Assembly (NCBI RefSeq): GCF_003710865.1
Contig: NZ_RHHO01000037.1
Span: 1 to 64,000 of the forward strand
Length of the DNA stretch: 64,000 nt
Reading direction: 5' to 3'
Source: Brevibacillus borstelensis
GTDB taxonomy: Bacteria; Bacillota; Bacilli; Brevibacillales; Brevibacillaceae
The position numbers were made by a program, and so were the translations under genes. Shown one piece after another: positions 8,054 through 17,472 of the stretch; position 1 is the stretch's first letter; each line of letters opens with the position of its first letter. The notes beneath the pieces were generated by a model, which saw only the letters and a program-made list of their open reading frames with translations, made no database searches and was not told where the DNA came from.

Positions 8054-9343
8054 ATGAATGTAGCCGTCATTGGAACGGGTTATGTCGGATTAAACACGGC
8101 TGTTTCCCTTGCCTTGCACGGTCATCGAGTCGTCGGAATCGACGTGGACGAAGAAAAAGTAAAGCAATTAAAGCAGCGACACTGCCCCATCTATGAGCCG
8201 GGGCTGGAAGAGGCCATGCGATCCGTGATGGATCAGGGGAATCTTCACTTTGACCATACATTGAATGGGGATGCCAAGGAAGCGGACATTTTGTTTATCT
8301 GCGTGGGGACCCCTGAATCGGCAGACGGTTCGGCTGATCTCGGGTATCTGTTTGCCGTGGTAGAAGATGTGAGGGCCGTGTACGCCAGCAATCCGGTGAG
8401 ACGAGGAGTCGTCATCAAAAGCACAGTACCGGTGGGGACGGGAGACCGGGTGGCGGAGCTTCTCGGAGATTGCAAGGAGCTCCACGTCATTTCGAATCCG
8501 GAGTTTTTGCGCGAGGGAAGTGCCCTGCAGGATGCCTTGAACCCGTCGCGCATCGTGATCGGAGCAGAGTCGGCGGCAGCGTTTTCCTTGATGGATGAAC
8601 TCTACGAAGGCTATTCTTGCCCTATGGTAAAAACGACCCGCCGAACTGCCGAGCTGATCAAGTACGCGTCCAATGCGTTTCTTGCCACACGCATTTCCTT
8701 CATGAACGAATTGGCCCGGCTCAGTACGGTATTGGGCACGGACATCGAGACGGTCGCACGCGGGATGGGGCTGGACAGCCGGATCGGCCCCGAGTTTTTG
8801 CGAGCCGGGATCGGTTATGGCGGATCATGCTTTCCGAAAGACACCATAGCCCTCTTGCAAGTGGGAAAAAGAAACGGAGTGAAATTGAGCATTCTCGAAC
8901 AGGTGCGAGAAGTAAACCGCACACAGCCGGAATGGTGCGTTCAGCTTATCCGTGAACAATTGGGCGGCTTGCATGGGAAACGGGTTGCCGTTTTGGGGCT
9001 GTCTTTTAAGCCGGATACGGACGACATCCGTGAATCGCGGTCACTCCCTATCATCAAGCAGCTGCTGCACGAAGGGGCAATCGTTTCCGCGTATGACCCG
9101 ATCTCGATGGAGACGGTGGCAAAGCTGTATCCACAGGTCAGCTATGCAGACGACATCTACGCCACGCTGACTGGTGCAGATGCAGCATTGCTCGCTACGG
9201 AATGGAAGCAATGCGTGAACCTCGATTGGCAAAAAGCAAAAGCCGTGATGGCCAAACCGGTGCTATTCGACGGAAGGAATGCCTGGCCGTCGGAGCTTGT
9301 CAAGCAGTACGGTTTTGCCTATCAGGGAGTGGGAAGAAGCTGA
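8054..9343 (+). CDS. UDP-glucose 6-dehydrogenase
   Basis: Oxidises UDP-glucose to UDP-glucuronate with two NAD+ in the cytoplasm. It is 429 aa with all family landmarks: the NAD-binding GTGYVG (7-12), VGTPESADG near 84-92, and the catalytic cysteine C259 in GYGGSCFPKD; the C-terminal UDP-binding domain includes LGLSFKPDTDDIRES. GAGGTGA precedes the ATG at 8054. It is last in the seven-gene operon and matches YtcA/TuaD of B. subtilis. Its product would feed the epimerase and glycosyltransferases upstream, pointing to an acidic spore or cell-surface polysaccharide. Confidence 0.93.
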   Translation: MNVAVIGTGYVGLNTAVSLALHGHRVVGIDVDEEKVKQLKQRHCPIYEPGLEEAMRSVMDQGNLHFDHTLNGDAKEADILFICVGTPESADGSADLGYLFAVVEDVRAVYASNPVRRGVVIKSTVPVGTGDRVAELLGDCKELHVISNPEFLREGSALQDALNPSRIVIGAESAAAFSLMDELYEGYSCPMVKTTRRTAELIKYASNAFLATRISFMNELARLSTVLGTDIETVARGMGLDSRIGPEFLRAGIGYGGSCFPKDTIALLQVGKRNGVKLSILEQVREVNRTQPEWCVQLIREQLGGLHGKRVAVLGLSFKPDTDDIRESRSLPIIKQLLHEGAIVSAYDPISMETVAKLYPQVSYADDIYATLTGADAALLATEWKQCVNLDWQKAKAVMAKPVLFDGRNAWPSELVKQYGFAYQGVGRS

Positions 9344-9372
9344 CTTTGCCTCCATGGAAAGTCGGCTTCTTG
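9334..9372 (+). terminator. Stem-loop at end of polysaccharide operon
   Basis: A 14-bp stem (AAGAAGCTGACTTT with AAAGTCGGCTTCTT) with a 10-nt loop starts inside the last codons of the UDP-glucose dehydrogenase gene. No long T-tract follows, so it may terminate weakly or act as a 3' stabiliser. Confidence 0.55.
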
Positions 9373-9385
9373 CTCGTATATTGAT

Positions 9386-9414
9386 TTGAACCCGGTGCAA
9401 GAATACGCTACGAT
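9386..9414 (+). promoter_or_regulatory. Sigma-A promoter candidate for pepF
   Basis: TTGAAC (9386-9391), 17 bp, TACGAT (9409-9414), about 50 nt before the TTG start codon. Confidence 0.5.
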
Positions 9415-9466
9415 AATACATATGGATTGTTTTGCCACCCGAAACGAATGCGAGGAGTGAGTGATA

Positions 9467-11278
9467 TTGAATAAAAGCAAAACGTTGCCAAAGCGCAATG
9501 AGGTGCCTGCGGAATTCAAATGGCGTTTGGAAGATATGTACGCGAGCGACAGCGATTGGGAAAAAGACGTGCAAACAGTGAAGCAACTGGCCGAGAGAAT
9601 CGCTACCCAAAAAGGCAAGCTGGGCAGCTCCGGACAACAGTTGCTCGAAACGCTGCGCCTCCAGGATGAACTGCTGAAGACGCTTGACCAGGTATACGTT
9701 TACGCCCGGATGCGCCGCGACGAGGACAATACGAACAGCACCTACCAGGCGCTGACGGATCGGGCGACGACGCTCAGTACACAAGTATACGGAGCCATTT
9801 CGTACATACAGCCGGAGATTTTGGGCATTCCGCAAGAAGAGCTGGAGAAATGGCTGAAAGAAGTGCCAGGTCTCGAGCATTACCGCATTCTTCTGGAGGA
9901 AATCACGCGGTTCAAACCGCATACGCTTTCGGCTGAAGAAGAGGCGATTATGGCCAATGTAAGCGAGCTTGCTTCCGCGCCCTCCAAAATTTACGGCATG
10001 CTGAACAATGCAGACATCAAATTTCCGATGATCACGGATGAAAACGGGGAAGAAGTCGAACTGACCAAAGGCCGCTATGTGCAGTTTATGGAAAGCAAGG
10101 ACCGCCGCGTCCGCCGTGAAGCGTTCGAGGCTCTGTATGCCACATACGGGAAGCATCGCAATACGATTGCAGCCTCCCTCACGTCCGCAGTCAAGGCTGA
10201 CGTGTTTTACGCCCGCACGCGCAAGTACCCGTCGGCCATTTACGCGGCCCTGTTTGCCGACAACGTCGATCTGTCCGTCTACGACAACCTCATTTCTACG
10301 ATTCGCGAGCATCTGCCGCTCATGCATCGCTACATCGCGCTGAGAAAGAAAATGCTGGCGGTAGATGAGCTGCACATGTACGATTTGTATGTTCCCATTG
10401 TCCCTGAGGTTGATATGAAGATCCCGTACGAGCAAGCCGTGGAGACGATCAAGGAAGCGCTCAAGCCGCTCGGAGATGAGTACGGCAGCGTGCTGGCTGA
10501 AGGGTTTTCAAATGGCTGGGTCGATGTCTACGAAAACGAAGGAAAGACGAGCGGAGCGTACTCCTGGGGTGCGTACACATCTCACCCGTACGTCCTGATG
10601 AACTACCAGGACAACGTCAACAACATGTTTACGCTAGCCCACGAAATGGGGCATGCCCTGCACAGCTACTACTCCCATAAGGAACAGCCGTACACCTATT
10701 CGGACTACAAGATTTTTGTCGCAGAGGTGGCTTCCACGCTGAATGAAGCTCTGCTCATGGACCATCTGCTGGAAACGACGACTGACAAGCAGCAGCGGAT
10801 GTATTTGCTCAACTACTACCTGGAGCAGTTCCGCGGGACTGTGTTCCGGCAGACGATGTTTGCCGAATTTGAAAAGCTCGTGCATGCCAAGACAGAGCAG
10901 GAAGAACCGCTTACCGCAGACAGCTTGAGCGAATTGTACAGAGAGCTGAATGTCGCCTACCACGGTTCAGATATGATCGTTGACAAGGAAATCGATCTGG
11001 AATGGGCGAGAATTCCTCACTTCTATCGCAACTTTTACGTCTATAAGTACGCTACCGGCTTCTCGGCAGCGACCTCCCTCGCCAAGCAAATTCTTGAGGA
11101 GGGCAAGCCCGCTGTAGACCGCTATCTGCAATTCCTCAAAAGCGGAAGCTCCGACTATCCGCTGGAATTGTTGAAGAAAGCTGGCGTGGACATGACGTCT
11201 CCGGAACCGATCCGCGAAGCGTTGGCTGTGTTCGCAAAGAGACTGGAAGAGATGGAACAGCTCATCGGCCAAGCATAA
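9467..11278 (+). CDS. pepF: Oligoendopeptidase F (M3 family)
   Basis: A cytoplasmic zinc endopeptidase that cleaves short peptides. At 603 aa it has the usual PepF length. The gluzincin motif HEMGH sits at about residue 392 (LAHEMGHALHSYYS), with the downstream glutamate in VAEVASTLNEALL. The frame opens with GTG at 9461, but that codon is only 3 nt after the ribosome binding site GAGGAG (9452-9457). The TTG at 9467 has correct spacing and is chosen; TLPKRNEVP near the start is typical. It is monocistronic between its own promoter and a strong terminator. A second, distant M3 peptidase lies at 61.3 kb. Confidence 0.93.
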   Translation: MNKSKTLPKRNEVPAEFKWRLEDMYASDSDWEKDVQTVKQLAERIATQKGKLGSSGQQLLETLRLQDELLKTLDQVYVYARMRRDEDNTNSTYQALTDRATTLSTQVYGAISYIQPEILGIPQEELEKWLKEVPGLEHYRILLEEITRFKPHTLSAEEEAIMANVSELASAPSKIYGMLNNADIKFPMITDENGEEVELTKGRYVQFMESKDRRVRREAFEALYATYGKHRNTIAASLTSAVKADVFYARTRKYPSAIYAALFADNVDLSVYDNLISTIREHLPLMHRYIALRKKMLAVDELHMYDLYVPIVPEVDMKIPYEQAVETIKEALKPLGDEYGSVLAEGFSNGWVDVYENEGKTSGAYSWGAYTSHPYVLMNYQDNVNNMFTLAHEMGHALHSYYSHKEQPYTYSDYKIFVAEVASTLNEALLMDHLLETTTDKQQRMYLLNYYLEQFRGTVFRQTMFAEFEKLVHAKTEQEEPLTADSLSELYRELNVAYHGSDMIVDKEIDLEWARIPHFYRNFYVYKYATGFSAATSLAKQILEEGKPAVDRYLQFLKSGSSDYPLELLKKAGVDMTSPEPIREALAVFAKRLEEMEQLIGQA

Positions 11279-11312
11279 CCGCTATTAGGCAGCAAAAACG
11301 ATAAACGAGTGT

Positions 11313-11342
11313 AAAACCAGGGAATTGTCCCTGGTTTTTTTA
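11313..11342 (+). terminator. Rho-independent terminator of pepF
   Basis: A perfect stem (ACCAGGGA with TCCCTGGT) with loop ATTG is followed by TTTTTTTA. Confidence 0.92.
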
Positions 11343-11555
11343 TTTCTTAACGCGAAACGACACAAATCAGACACATTTTTGGAGAGAAGAGGTAATTTTT
11401 CAAGTATCTATTTCGTAATGACTGAAGGGGAAAGGATACCAGAGCCCCTCCGTCTCAAGGCGGAGACGAAGTTCCATCCGCTGGCTGTTTTGAAAAGGAT
11501 GGAAAAACTGGCACAATACCCTTGGGAATGATTGTTACGATTTGGAGGAATTTTC

Positions 11556-12779
11556 GTGAAGAGACGCGCATCCATTCTACTGGCCATCGTTGTACTAACG
11601 ACCGCCGGGTGCGGGCCGGGAGCTTCCGAACCGGCAGCACAGCAAGAAACAAAAGCAAAAGTAGTCGAAGTATTTACAGTCAGGAAGTCGACAGATCCCG
11701 TACTGTTGACGACGACGGGGTTGGTGGAAGCCAAAAGAGAGGCGATTCTGCAGTTCGGCACTTCAGGAACCGTTTCTTCACTTCCAGTTGGCAAGGGGAG
11801 CAAAGTTTCGCAAGGCCAGTTGCTGGCCAGCCTCGATACCCGCTATTACCAGAAAGAAGTGGAAGCGGCTGCCGGCCAGGTGGAAGAAGCAAATGCCCGC
11901 AAGGTAAAAACACTGAAAGGCGCATCGGAAGAATCCATTCAAAAACAGCGGCTGCAGGTCCAAAGCTCCCAGCAGGATTTTGACAAAGCCAGCCAGGATG
12001 TCCTGCTGGGAGAAAAGCTGTTCGCCGGAGGAGCCATTTCCCAAAGTGAGCTTGACGATCGTCGACGGGCCAAAGACCAGGCGCAAATACAATTGCAGAA
12101 CGACAAGCTTGCTCTGGAAGAGCTCCTGCGTGGCGCAGAGCCGGAGGATGTGATTGTCGCCAATGCCTCCATCAAGCAGGCTGCGGGGCAAGTAGAACGG
12201 GCGAAAAAGACGCTTAATGATACAAAAATTGTCGCTCCGTTCGCAGGCATGGTTGTGGATGTTTCCAAGCAAGTCGGGGAGCTGGCATCTCCGGGCGAGC
12301 AAGTGATTCAGATCGTCGACCTGTCCGATGTGAAAGTCACGCTGGATGTCGCGAACGACGTCATCGGCCAGTACCAGGAAAACGCGAAAGTCCAGGTCGT
12401 GGGAGAGGACGGCAAAAAAAGTGAAGGAACGATCAGCTTTGTATCACCTGTCGTTGACAAACAGACGGGAAAATACCGTGTCGAGGTAACTGTGCCCAAC
12501 CCGCAAGGCCAATGGAAGGGCGGAATGGTGGCAACGGTTGAAATTCCCCGCAAGCTGAACGGCTTTCTCGTACCGCTTGAAAGCGTCGGGGTCTCCCAAT
12601 CCGAGTATTACGTCATGGCTGTTGAAAATGGATTGACCGTTAAGCGGCCGGTCAAAACGGGCCAGATGGTGGGAGATCGGATCGAGGTGCTGTCGGGAGT
12701 CAATGATGGCGACCAGCTTCTGCGCTCCGGCATCACGTTCTATGTAGAAGGGCAAAAAGTGGAGGCGAAAGGGGAATAG
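11556..12779 (+). CDS. RND efflux membrane-fusion lipoprotein
   Basis: The periplasmic-adaptor type (HlyD/AcrA family) subunit of an RND exporter, here a lipoprotein anchored outside the cytoplasmic membrane. It is 407 aa. The signal peptide (KRRASILLAIVVLTTAGC) ends in a lipobox with C19. A biotinyl-lipoyl-like half (SSLPVGKGSKVSQGQLLASLD) is followed by a long alpha-hairpin (about 105-215), the second lipoyl half (KIVAPFAGMVVDVSKQVGELA), and a beta-barrel/MP domain. The start is the GTG at 11556, 5 nt after GGAGGAA; the frame extends upstream but lacks a site there. It lies 2 nt before the RND pump gene. Substrates cannot be read from the sequence. Confidence 0.9.
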   Translation: MKRRASILLAIVVLTTAGCGPGASEPAAQQETKAKVVEVFTVRKSTDPVLLTTTGLVEAKREAILQFGTSGTVSSLPVGKGSKVSQGQLLASLDTRYYQKEVEAAAGQVEEANARKVKTLKGASEESIQKQRLQVQSSQQDFDKASQDVLLGEKLFAGGAISQSELDDRRRAKDQAQIQLQNDKLALEELLRGAEPEDVIVANASIKQAAGQVERAKKTLNDTKIVAPFAGMVVDVSKQVGELASPGEQVIQIVDLSDVKVTLDVANDVIGQYQENAKVQVVGEDGKKSEGTISFVSPVVDKQTGKYRVEVTVPNPQGQWKGGMVATVEIPRKLNGFLVPLESVGVSQSEYYVMAVENGLTVKRPVKTGQMVGDRIEVLSGVNDGDQLLRSGITFYVEGQKVEAKGE

Positions 12780-12781
12780 GC

Positions 12782-15700
12782 ATGGAAAAGATTATTCTCT
12801 TTTTGCTGAAACGACGGCTGATTGTCTATCTGTTCACCTTTCTCATCACTATTGCCGGTCTCGGCGCCTTGTTTAGCTTTAATATCGAGCTCGTACCGAA
12901 AACCAATTTGCCGCAGATCTCCGTCCGGATATCCGGAGGGTCGCTGCCTCCTGAAGAAATGGAGGAAAAGATCACCAAGAAGGTCGAGCAGGAGATCAAG
13001 TCAATGGCAGGCGTGAAAGAATACTCCTCGACAACAGGCACCGGCTCGGTCACAATCCGGGTTACCGCCGAGGAAGGGGAAGGAGAACGCGTCAAGCAGG
13101 ACGTTCAAAACGCCGTTAACAGGCTTCGCAATAATTTTCCTAAAAACGTAGATACCGTAAATGTCATGCAAGACAACCTGGGTGACGAGATGTTGATTGA
13201 ATACGCCATGGTCGGAGCAGAACCGAAGGCGATGCTCAGTTTGGCAAAAACATCAATCAAGGATCGGATCGAGGATGTTCCCGGGGTAAAGGAAGTCGAA
13301 GTATCGGATCGAAGCTTTGAAAACAAGATTACGGTCACGTTGCGACCAGAGCGCTTGGCTGCTTATCACGCCACTCCGTCGGGGGTAATTGACCAGCTCC
13401 AGGCAACCAACTGGAAGCAAGCGGTGGGGACCCTCGAAAATACCGGGTTCGATACAGTCGTAATGATTGACAACTCGTACACGACAGCTCAGGAATTGAG
13501 TCAACTTGCGATCGATACACCAAAAGGAACCGTTACGTTGGACCAATTGGCGATAATCGATGACATGCGCGGAAAAGTAAAGGACTTCGTCGCCTTGACG
13601 GATGGACAGGTGTTTGTAAACCTCAGCGTCAAACGCGCGGAAGGCAGCGACTTGATCTCCACGCAGGCAAAAGTGGAAGAGGTTGTCAAACAAATCAACG
13701 CCGAAGCAAACGGGCAGTATCAGCTTAAGGTGATGATCGAGGCAGTCTCCTATATCGACCACGCTGTCACCAATTTGAGCCGTGATGTGATCATCGGCGG
13801 TGCTCTTGCCATTTTGGTCTTGCTCGTTTTTCTGCGCAATTGGCGGGTGACATTGGTGATCGCCACGACCCTGCCCTTGTCGGCCATGATGACCTTTATC
13901 GCGATGAAGGCAGGCGGCTACAATATCGATATGATCAGCTTGCTCTCGCTCAGCTTGTCCGTAGGTCTGATCGTCGACGCCGCGATCGTGGTTCTGGAAT
14001 CCATTTATCAGTTTCGGGAAAAAGGGGAGCCCATCACCCAGGCGATTGTAAAAGGGACTCGCGAGGTCATGACTCCCGTGTTTACCTCCCAGCTGACGAT
14101 CATTGTCGTATTTTTGCCGCTCGTGCTGGCGGATTTTGAAAGCTGGCTCAAGCCGATTTTAGGTGCCATCGCTTTTACGGTTACGGCTGCAATCACAGCT
14201 TCGACATTGGCCGCGTTCTTCTTTGTTCCTGTCTTCTCTGACCGTTTCCTCAAGAACGACAAGAAGGTATCTTTGGAAGGAGAAGGCAAGGAGCACTTCA
14301 TTGTCCGGGCGTTTACGAATCTGTTGAGAAAAGCGCTGCGTCACCGGATCAAGACGATCATGCTTGCCGTGAGCCTGTTTGTCGGTTCCTTTTTCTTGAT
14401 GCCGTTCATGAAGATGGGGCAGGGCATCAATCCAAATGAAAATATGGTGTTCGCTTCGATCACCATGCCGACAGGCTCGACGCTGGAGAACACCCAGAGA
14501 GCCGCTCTGGACGCGGAAACAACGCTTCGCGAGCTGCCGGACGTCAAGGATGTCTTCTTTTTCGCAAGCAAAGAAAACGCAGAGCTGTTTTTGATGCTGA
14601 AAGGAAAAAAAGAGAGACAGTACGGGAAAGACGAACTGACTCTGGAGATAAATGAGCGGCTTCAAGCGATTCAGGGAATCGAGAGCATTACCACCTCTTT
14701 TGGCAGCCAGGGAGGAGCTGCACCGGTACAGCTCGATATTACCGGAGAGGACATGGAGAAAATGCGTCAAATCGCAGGCGAAGTGGAAGGCATGCTTGCG
14801 ACGATACCAGGCGTCTCCAATATCCGCAATGACTTTAAAGAAGGCAAAGAAAAAGTCACTCTGCTCCCGAAGCAGGAGGCGTTGGCCCGGATGCAGGTCG
14901 ATCATCGCTCGCTTCTGCAGCAGATCAGCATGTTGATCGGGGATCAGCCGGTGACGACCATTACGACAGATGGCATTGAAGTAGATGTGGTAGCCAAAAT
15001 GCCGGAGGGCTGGCTAAAGCATCCGGAGCAGCTCAATCAGATCATGATCACGTCCAAAACAGGCGCAGAGGTGCCTTTGGGCGATCTGGTAGAATGGCGC
15101 TACAGCAAATCGCCGGTTACGATCACGCATGAAAAAGGCGAGCGGATCGTCACTGTCTCCGCAGAGCTGCTGGGCAGCGACCTGGGTACGGTCGGCCGGC
15201 AGATCAACGAAAAGCTTCCGCAGCTTGCCGTCCCGGCAGGGTATCAAGTGGAGATTGCCGGCAAACTGAAGGAGCAAAGCTCTACCATGACCCAAGGTCT
15301 CTTTGTCTTCCTCGGTGTGATCGCGCTGATTTACGTGATCATGGTGGCCCAGTTCGGCCGCATGTCTCAACCGTTCATTATTATGCTGACGATTCCGATG
15401 GCCTTAGTCGGTGTGATTCTCGGGTTCGTGCTGACCCAGCGCGTCTTTGGGGAGATGGCCATGATCGGGATGATCATGCTGGTCGGTATCGTAGTGTCCA
15501 ACGCAATCCTGCTCATTGACCGGATCAATCTGCTTCGCGAGCGGGGAATGGAATTGGGAGAAGCGATCGTCCAAGGGACAAAAGACAGGGTGCGTCCCGT
15601 TATCATGACCAAGCTGACTGCCATCCTGGGCATGCTGCCGATGGGGCTGGCAGTAGCGGAGGGCTCCGATCTGGAAGCGCCGCTTGCCACAGCGGTCATA

Positions 15701-15865
15701 TCCGGTTTGGTCTTCCATACGATCGTGACACTCGTATTGGTGCCGGTGCTCTACTCGCTGTTCGAGAACGCGAAAGCGCGGCGCCTGGCTCGCAAGCAGA
15801 CTCGTGAGGCCAAACGCTTGGCCAAACGACTGTCCAAGGCAGAAATACAGCCGACGGACATTTAG
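12782..15865 (+). CDS. RND family exporter (AcrB/SwrC-like)
   Basis: A 1027-aa inner-membrane, proton-driven exporter. The layout is that of HAE1/AcrB proteins: TM1 at about 13-30, a large extracytoplasmic loop, a TM2-6 bundle, a second loop after TM7 and a TM8-12 bundle. The family motif LIVDAAIVVLESIY in TM4 retains the proton-relay aspartate region, and PMALVGVILG and MIMLVGIVVSNAILLID occur in the second bundle. A very basic cytoplasmic tail (ARRLARKQTREAKRLAKRL) closes the protein. The Gram-positive homologue SwrC of B. subtilis exports surfactin; since no outer membrane exists, this pair with the lipoprotein adaptor probably expels lipopeptides or hydrophobic toxins. Substrate is unknown. 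Confidence 0.92.
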   Translation: MEKIILFLLKRRLIVYLFTFLITIAGLGALFSFNIELVPKTNLPQISVRISGGSLPPEEMEEKITKKVEQEIKSMAGVKEYSSTTGTGSVTIRVTAEEGEGERVKQDVQNAVNRLRNNFPKNVDTVNVMQDNLGDEMLIEYAMVGAEPKAMLSLAKTSIKDRIEDVPGVKEVEVSDRSFENKITVTLRPERLAAYHATPSGVIDQLQATNWKQAVGTLENTGFDTVVMIDNSYTTAQELSQLAIDTPKGTVTLDQLAIIDDMRGKVKDFVALTDGQVFVNLSVKRAEGSDLISTQAKVEEVVKQINAEANGQYQLKVMIEAVSYIDHAVTNLSRDVIIGGALAILVLLVFLRNWRVTLVIATTLPLSAMMTFIAMKAGGYNIDMISLLSLSLSVGLIVDAAIVVLESIYQFREKGEPITQAIVKGTREVMTPVFTSQLTIIVVFLPLVLADFESWLKPILGAIAFTVTAAITASTLAAFFFVPVFSDRFLKNDKKVSLEGEGKEHFIVRAFTNLLRKALRHRIKTIMLAVSLFVGSFFLMPFMKMGQGINPNENMVFASITMPTGSTLENTQRAALDAETTLRELPDVKDVFFFASKENAELFLMLKGKKERQYGKDELTLEINERLQAIQGIESITTSFGSQGGAAPVQLDITGEDMEKMRQIAGEVEGMLATIPGVSNIRNDFKEGKEKVTLLPKQEALARMQVDHRSLLQQISMLIGDQPVTTITTDGIEVDVVAKMPEGWLKHPEQLNQIMITSKTGAEVPLGDLVEWRYSKSPVTITHEKGERIVTVSAELLGSDLGTVGRQINEKLPQLAVPAGYQVEIAGKLKEQSSTMTQGLFVFLGVIALIYVIMVAQFGRMSQPFIIMLTIPMALVGVILGFVLTQRVFGEMAMIGMIMLVGIVVSNAILLIDRINLLRERGMELGEAIVQGTKDRVRPVIMTKLTAILGMLPMGLAVAEGSDLEAPLATAVISGLVFHTIVTLVLVPVLYSLFENAKARRLARKQTREAKRLAKRLSKAEIQPTDI

Positions 15866-15916
15866 CTGCTTGGATGTGAAAAAGAAATGGATGTAAAAAA
15901 GAAACGAATAACAGTG

Positions 15917-15954
15917 AAGAAGCGGAGCGACAGTTCCGCTTCTTTTCTTCTTTT
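15917..15954 (+). terminator. Terminator of the RND operon
   Basis: A 10-bp perfect stem (AAGAAGCGGA with TCCGCTTCTT) is followed by TTTTCTTCTTTT. Confidence 0.9.
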
Positions 15955-16064
15955 CGGAAGTACAGTTCCTGCGTTTCCTGTACTAGGCGTTTGTCAGATA
16001 TTTCTGTAGAATGAAGAAAGAAAATGGCAGCATGCCAAATTGTAGCTGGGAGGGGAAAGGTTTC

Positions 16065-16853
16065 ATGGATCTTCATTTGCAAGGAAAGACAGCGATTGTT
16101 TTGGCTTCGACGAAAGGTTTGGGAAAAGCGACAGCGCTTTGTCTTGCCGCTGAAGGCGCCCATGTTGCGATTTGCGGGCGGGATGAAGCAGCATTATCCG
16201 CTACATACGAAGAAATTCGGGAGGCCACCGGAAAAGAAGCGCTGGCGGTCGTCGCCGACGTGACCAAATCGGAGGACATCGAGCACCTGGTCAAGGAGAC
16301 AGTCGCCCGCTTTGGAACGGTGGACATACTGATCAACAACGCAGGCGGCCCTGCAGCAGGCACGTTTGATCAAATGACTGATGAGCATTGGCAGGCCGCT
16401 TTTGAATTGAACCTGCTCAGCTTTGTTCGCGCGATCAGAGCCGTTTTGCCGCATATGCGCCAGCAGAAATTCGGCAGGATCGTCAATTTCGCCTCCTCGT
16501 CGTTTAAACAGCCGTTGGAGAATTTGATCCTGTCCAACACCTTTCGCACGGGAGTCCTCGGCTTGGCCAAAAGCTTGGCATCCGAGCTTGGGCCGGACGG
16601 TATTCTCATCAATACGATCGGCCCTGGCCGCATTGCCACCGACCGTGTCGCTTCCCTGGATAAGCTGCGGGCGCAGTCACTTGAGATTGATCCGGAAGAC
16701 GTAAAAAAGAGCATGGAAGCGATGATCCCGCTGGGACGCTACGGCGATCCCGAAGAATTCGCGCGGATGGCAACGTTCCTCGCTTCTCCCGCCAACAGCT
16801 ATGTGACGGGTCAAGCGTTTCTCGTAGACGGAGGTTTGGTAAAAGCGATTTGA
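16065..16853 (+). CDS. Atypical short-chain dehydrogenase lacking the YxxxK pair
   Basis: A 262-aa SDR-fold protein. A cofactor-binding loop STKGLGKA (about 15-22), CGRDEAAL, NNAGG (91-95) and the C-terminal VTGQAFLVDGG are all present. However, at the active site, where classical SDRs have YxxxK, the sequence reads SNTFR (157-161), so tyrosine is serine and lysine is arginine. The catalytic serine region FASSS (143-147) remains. This substitution is shared, from memory, with a subgroup of Bacillus SDRs of unknown function. GGGAGGGG before the ATG at 16065 sets the start. It may be a binding protein or use a different catalytic route. The yajQ gene follows after 43 nt and could be cotranscribed. 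Confidence 0.85.
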   Translation: MDLHLQGKTAIVLASTKGLGKATALCLAAEGAHVAICGRDEAALSATYEEIREATGKEALAVVADVTKSEDIEHLVKETVARFGTVDILINNAGGPAAGTFDQMTDEHWQAAFELNLLSFVRAIRAVLPHMRQQKFGRIVNFASSSFKQPLENLILSNTFRTGVLGLAKSLASELGPDGILINTIGPGRIATDRVASLDKLRAQSLEIDPEDVKKSMEAMIPLGRYGDPEEFARMATFLASPANSYVTGQAFLVDGGLVKAI

Positions 16854-16896
16854 TAGTCATTTGGTAGTAGGAATTTTGTGAAAAAGGGGAATCCGA

Positions 16897-17388
16897 ATGA
16901 GTAAAGAGAGCTCTTTCGATATTGTTTCCAAAGTAGATCTGGCAGAAGTGACGAATGCGATCCATACCGCTTTGAAAGAGATTGAGACGCGCTTTGATTT
17001 CAAAGGGAGCAAAAGCAGCATCAGTTTGGAGAAAGAAGAGATCGTTCTCATCTCTGATGACGAGTTCAAGCTCGGCCAGGTCAAAGATATTCTCATCGGC
17101 AAGCTGGTGAAGCGCAATGTTCCGGTGAAAAATCTCGAGTACGGAAAAATGGAACCGGCGGCAGGGGGGACGGTTCGGCAGCGTGTCAAGCTTGTGCAGG
17201 GCATCGACAAGGACAATGCCAAGAAGATCGCCAGCATTATCAAAGAAACGGGCGTAAAGGTAAAGTCCCAGATTCAGGATGACCAGGTCCGCGTCGTCGG
17301 AAAAAGCAAGGACGAGCTTCAACTGGTGATCGCTGCGATTCGCAAGGCGGATCTGCCTATCGAGGTGCAATTTATCAATTACCGCTAA
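16897..17388 (+). CDS. yajQ: YajQ family nucleotide-binding protein
   Basis: A 163-aa protein of the UPF0234/YajQ family, two ferredoxin-like domains in tandem. Typical sequence is seen at the N-terminus ([18 protein letters not shown]), at [12 protein letters not shown], in the central linker ([21 protein letters not shown]) and at the end ([11 protein letters not shown]). Some proteobacterial members bind cyclic di-GMP; in Bacillota the ligand and role are not settled. The ribosome binding site AAAAAGGGGA precedes the ATG at 16897. Confidence 0.93.
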   Translation: MSKESSFDIVSKVDLAEVTNAIHTALKEIETRFDFKGSKSSISLEKEEIVLISDDEFKLGQVKDILIGKLVKRNVPVKNLEYGKMEPAAGGTVRQRVKLVQGIDKDNAKKIASIIKETGVKVKSQIQDDQVRVVGKSKDELQLVIAAIRKADLPIEVQFINYR

Positions 17389-17472
17389 AAGTTTCGCTTC
17401 TATCTCTCTTTCTTTCTGCGTATGCATGTACTAATTGGTGGTGACAAGCATTTGCGAAAGGGAGAGTAGAAT

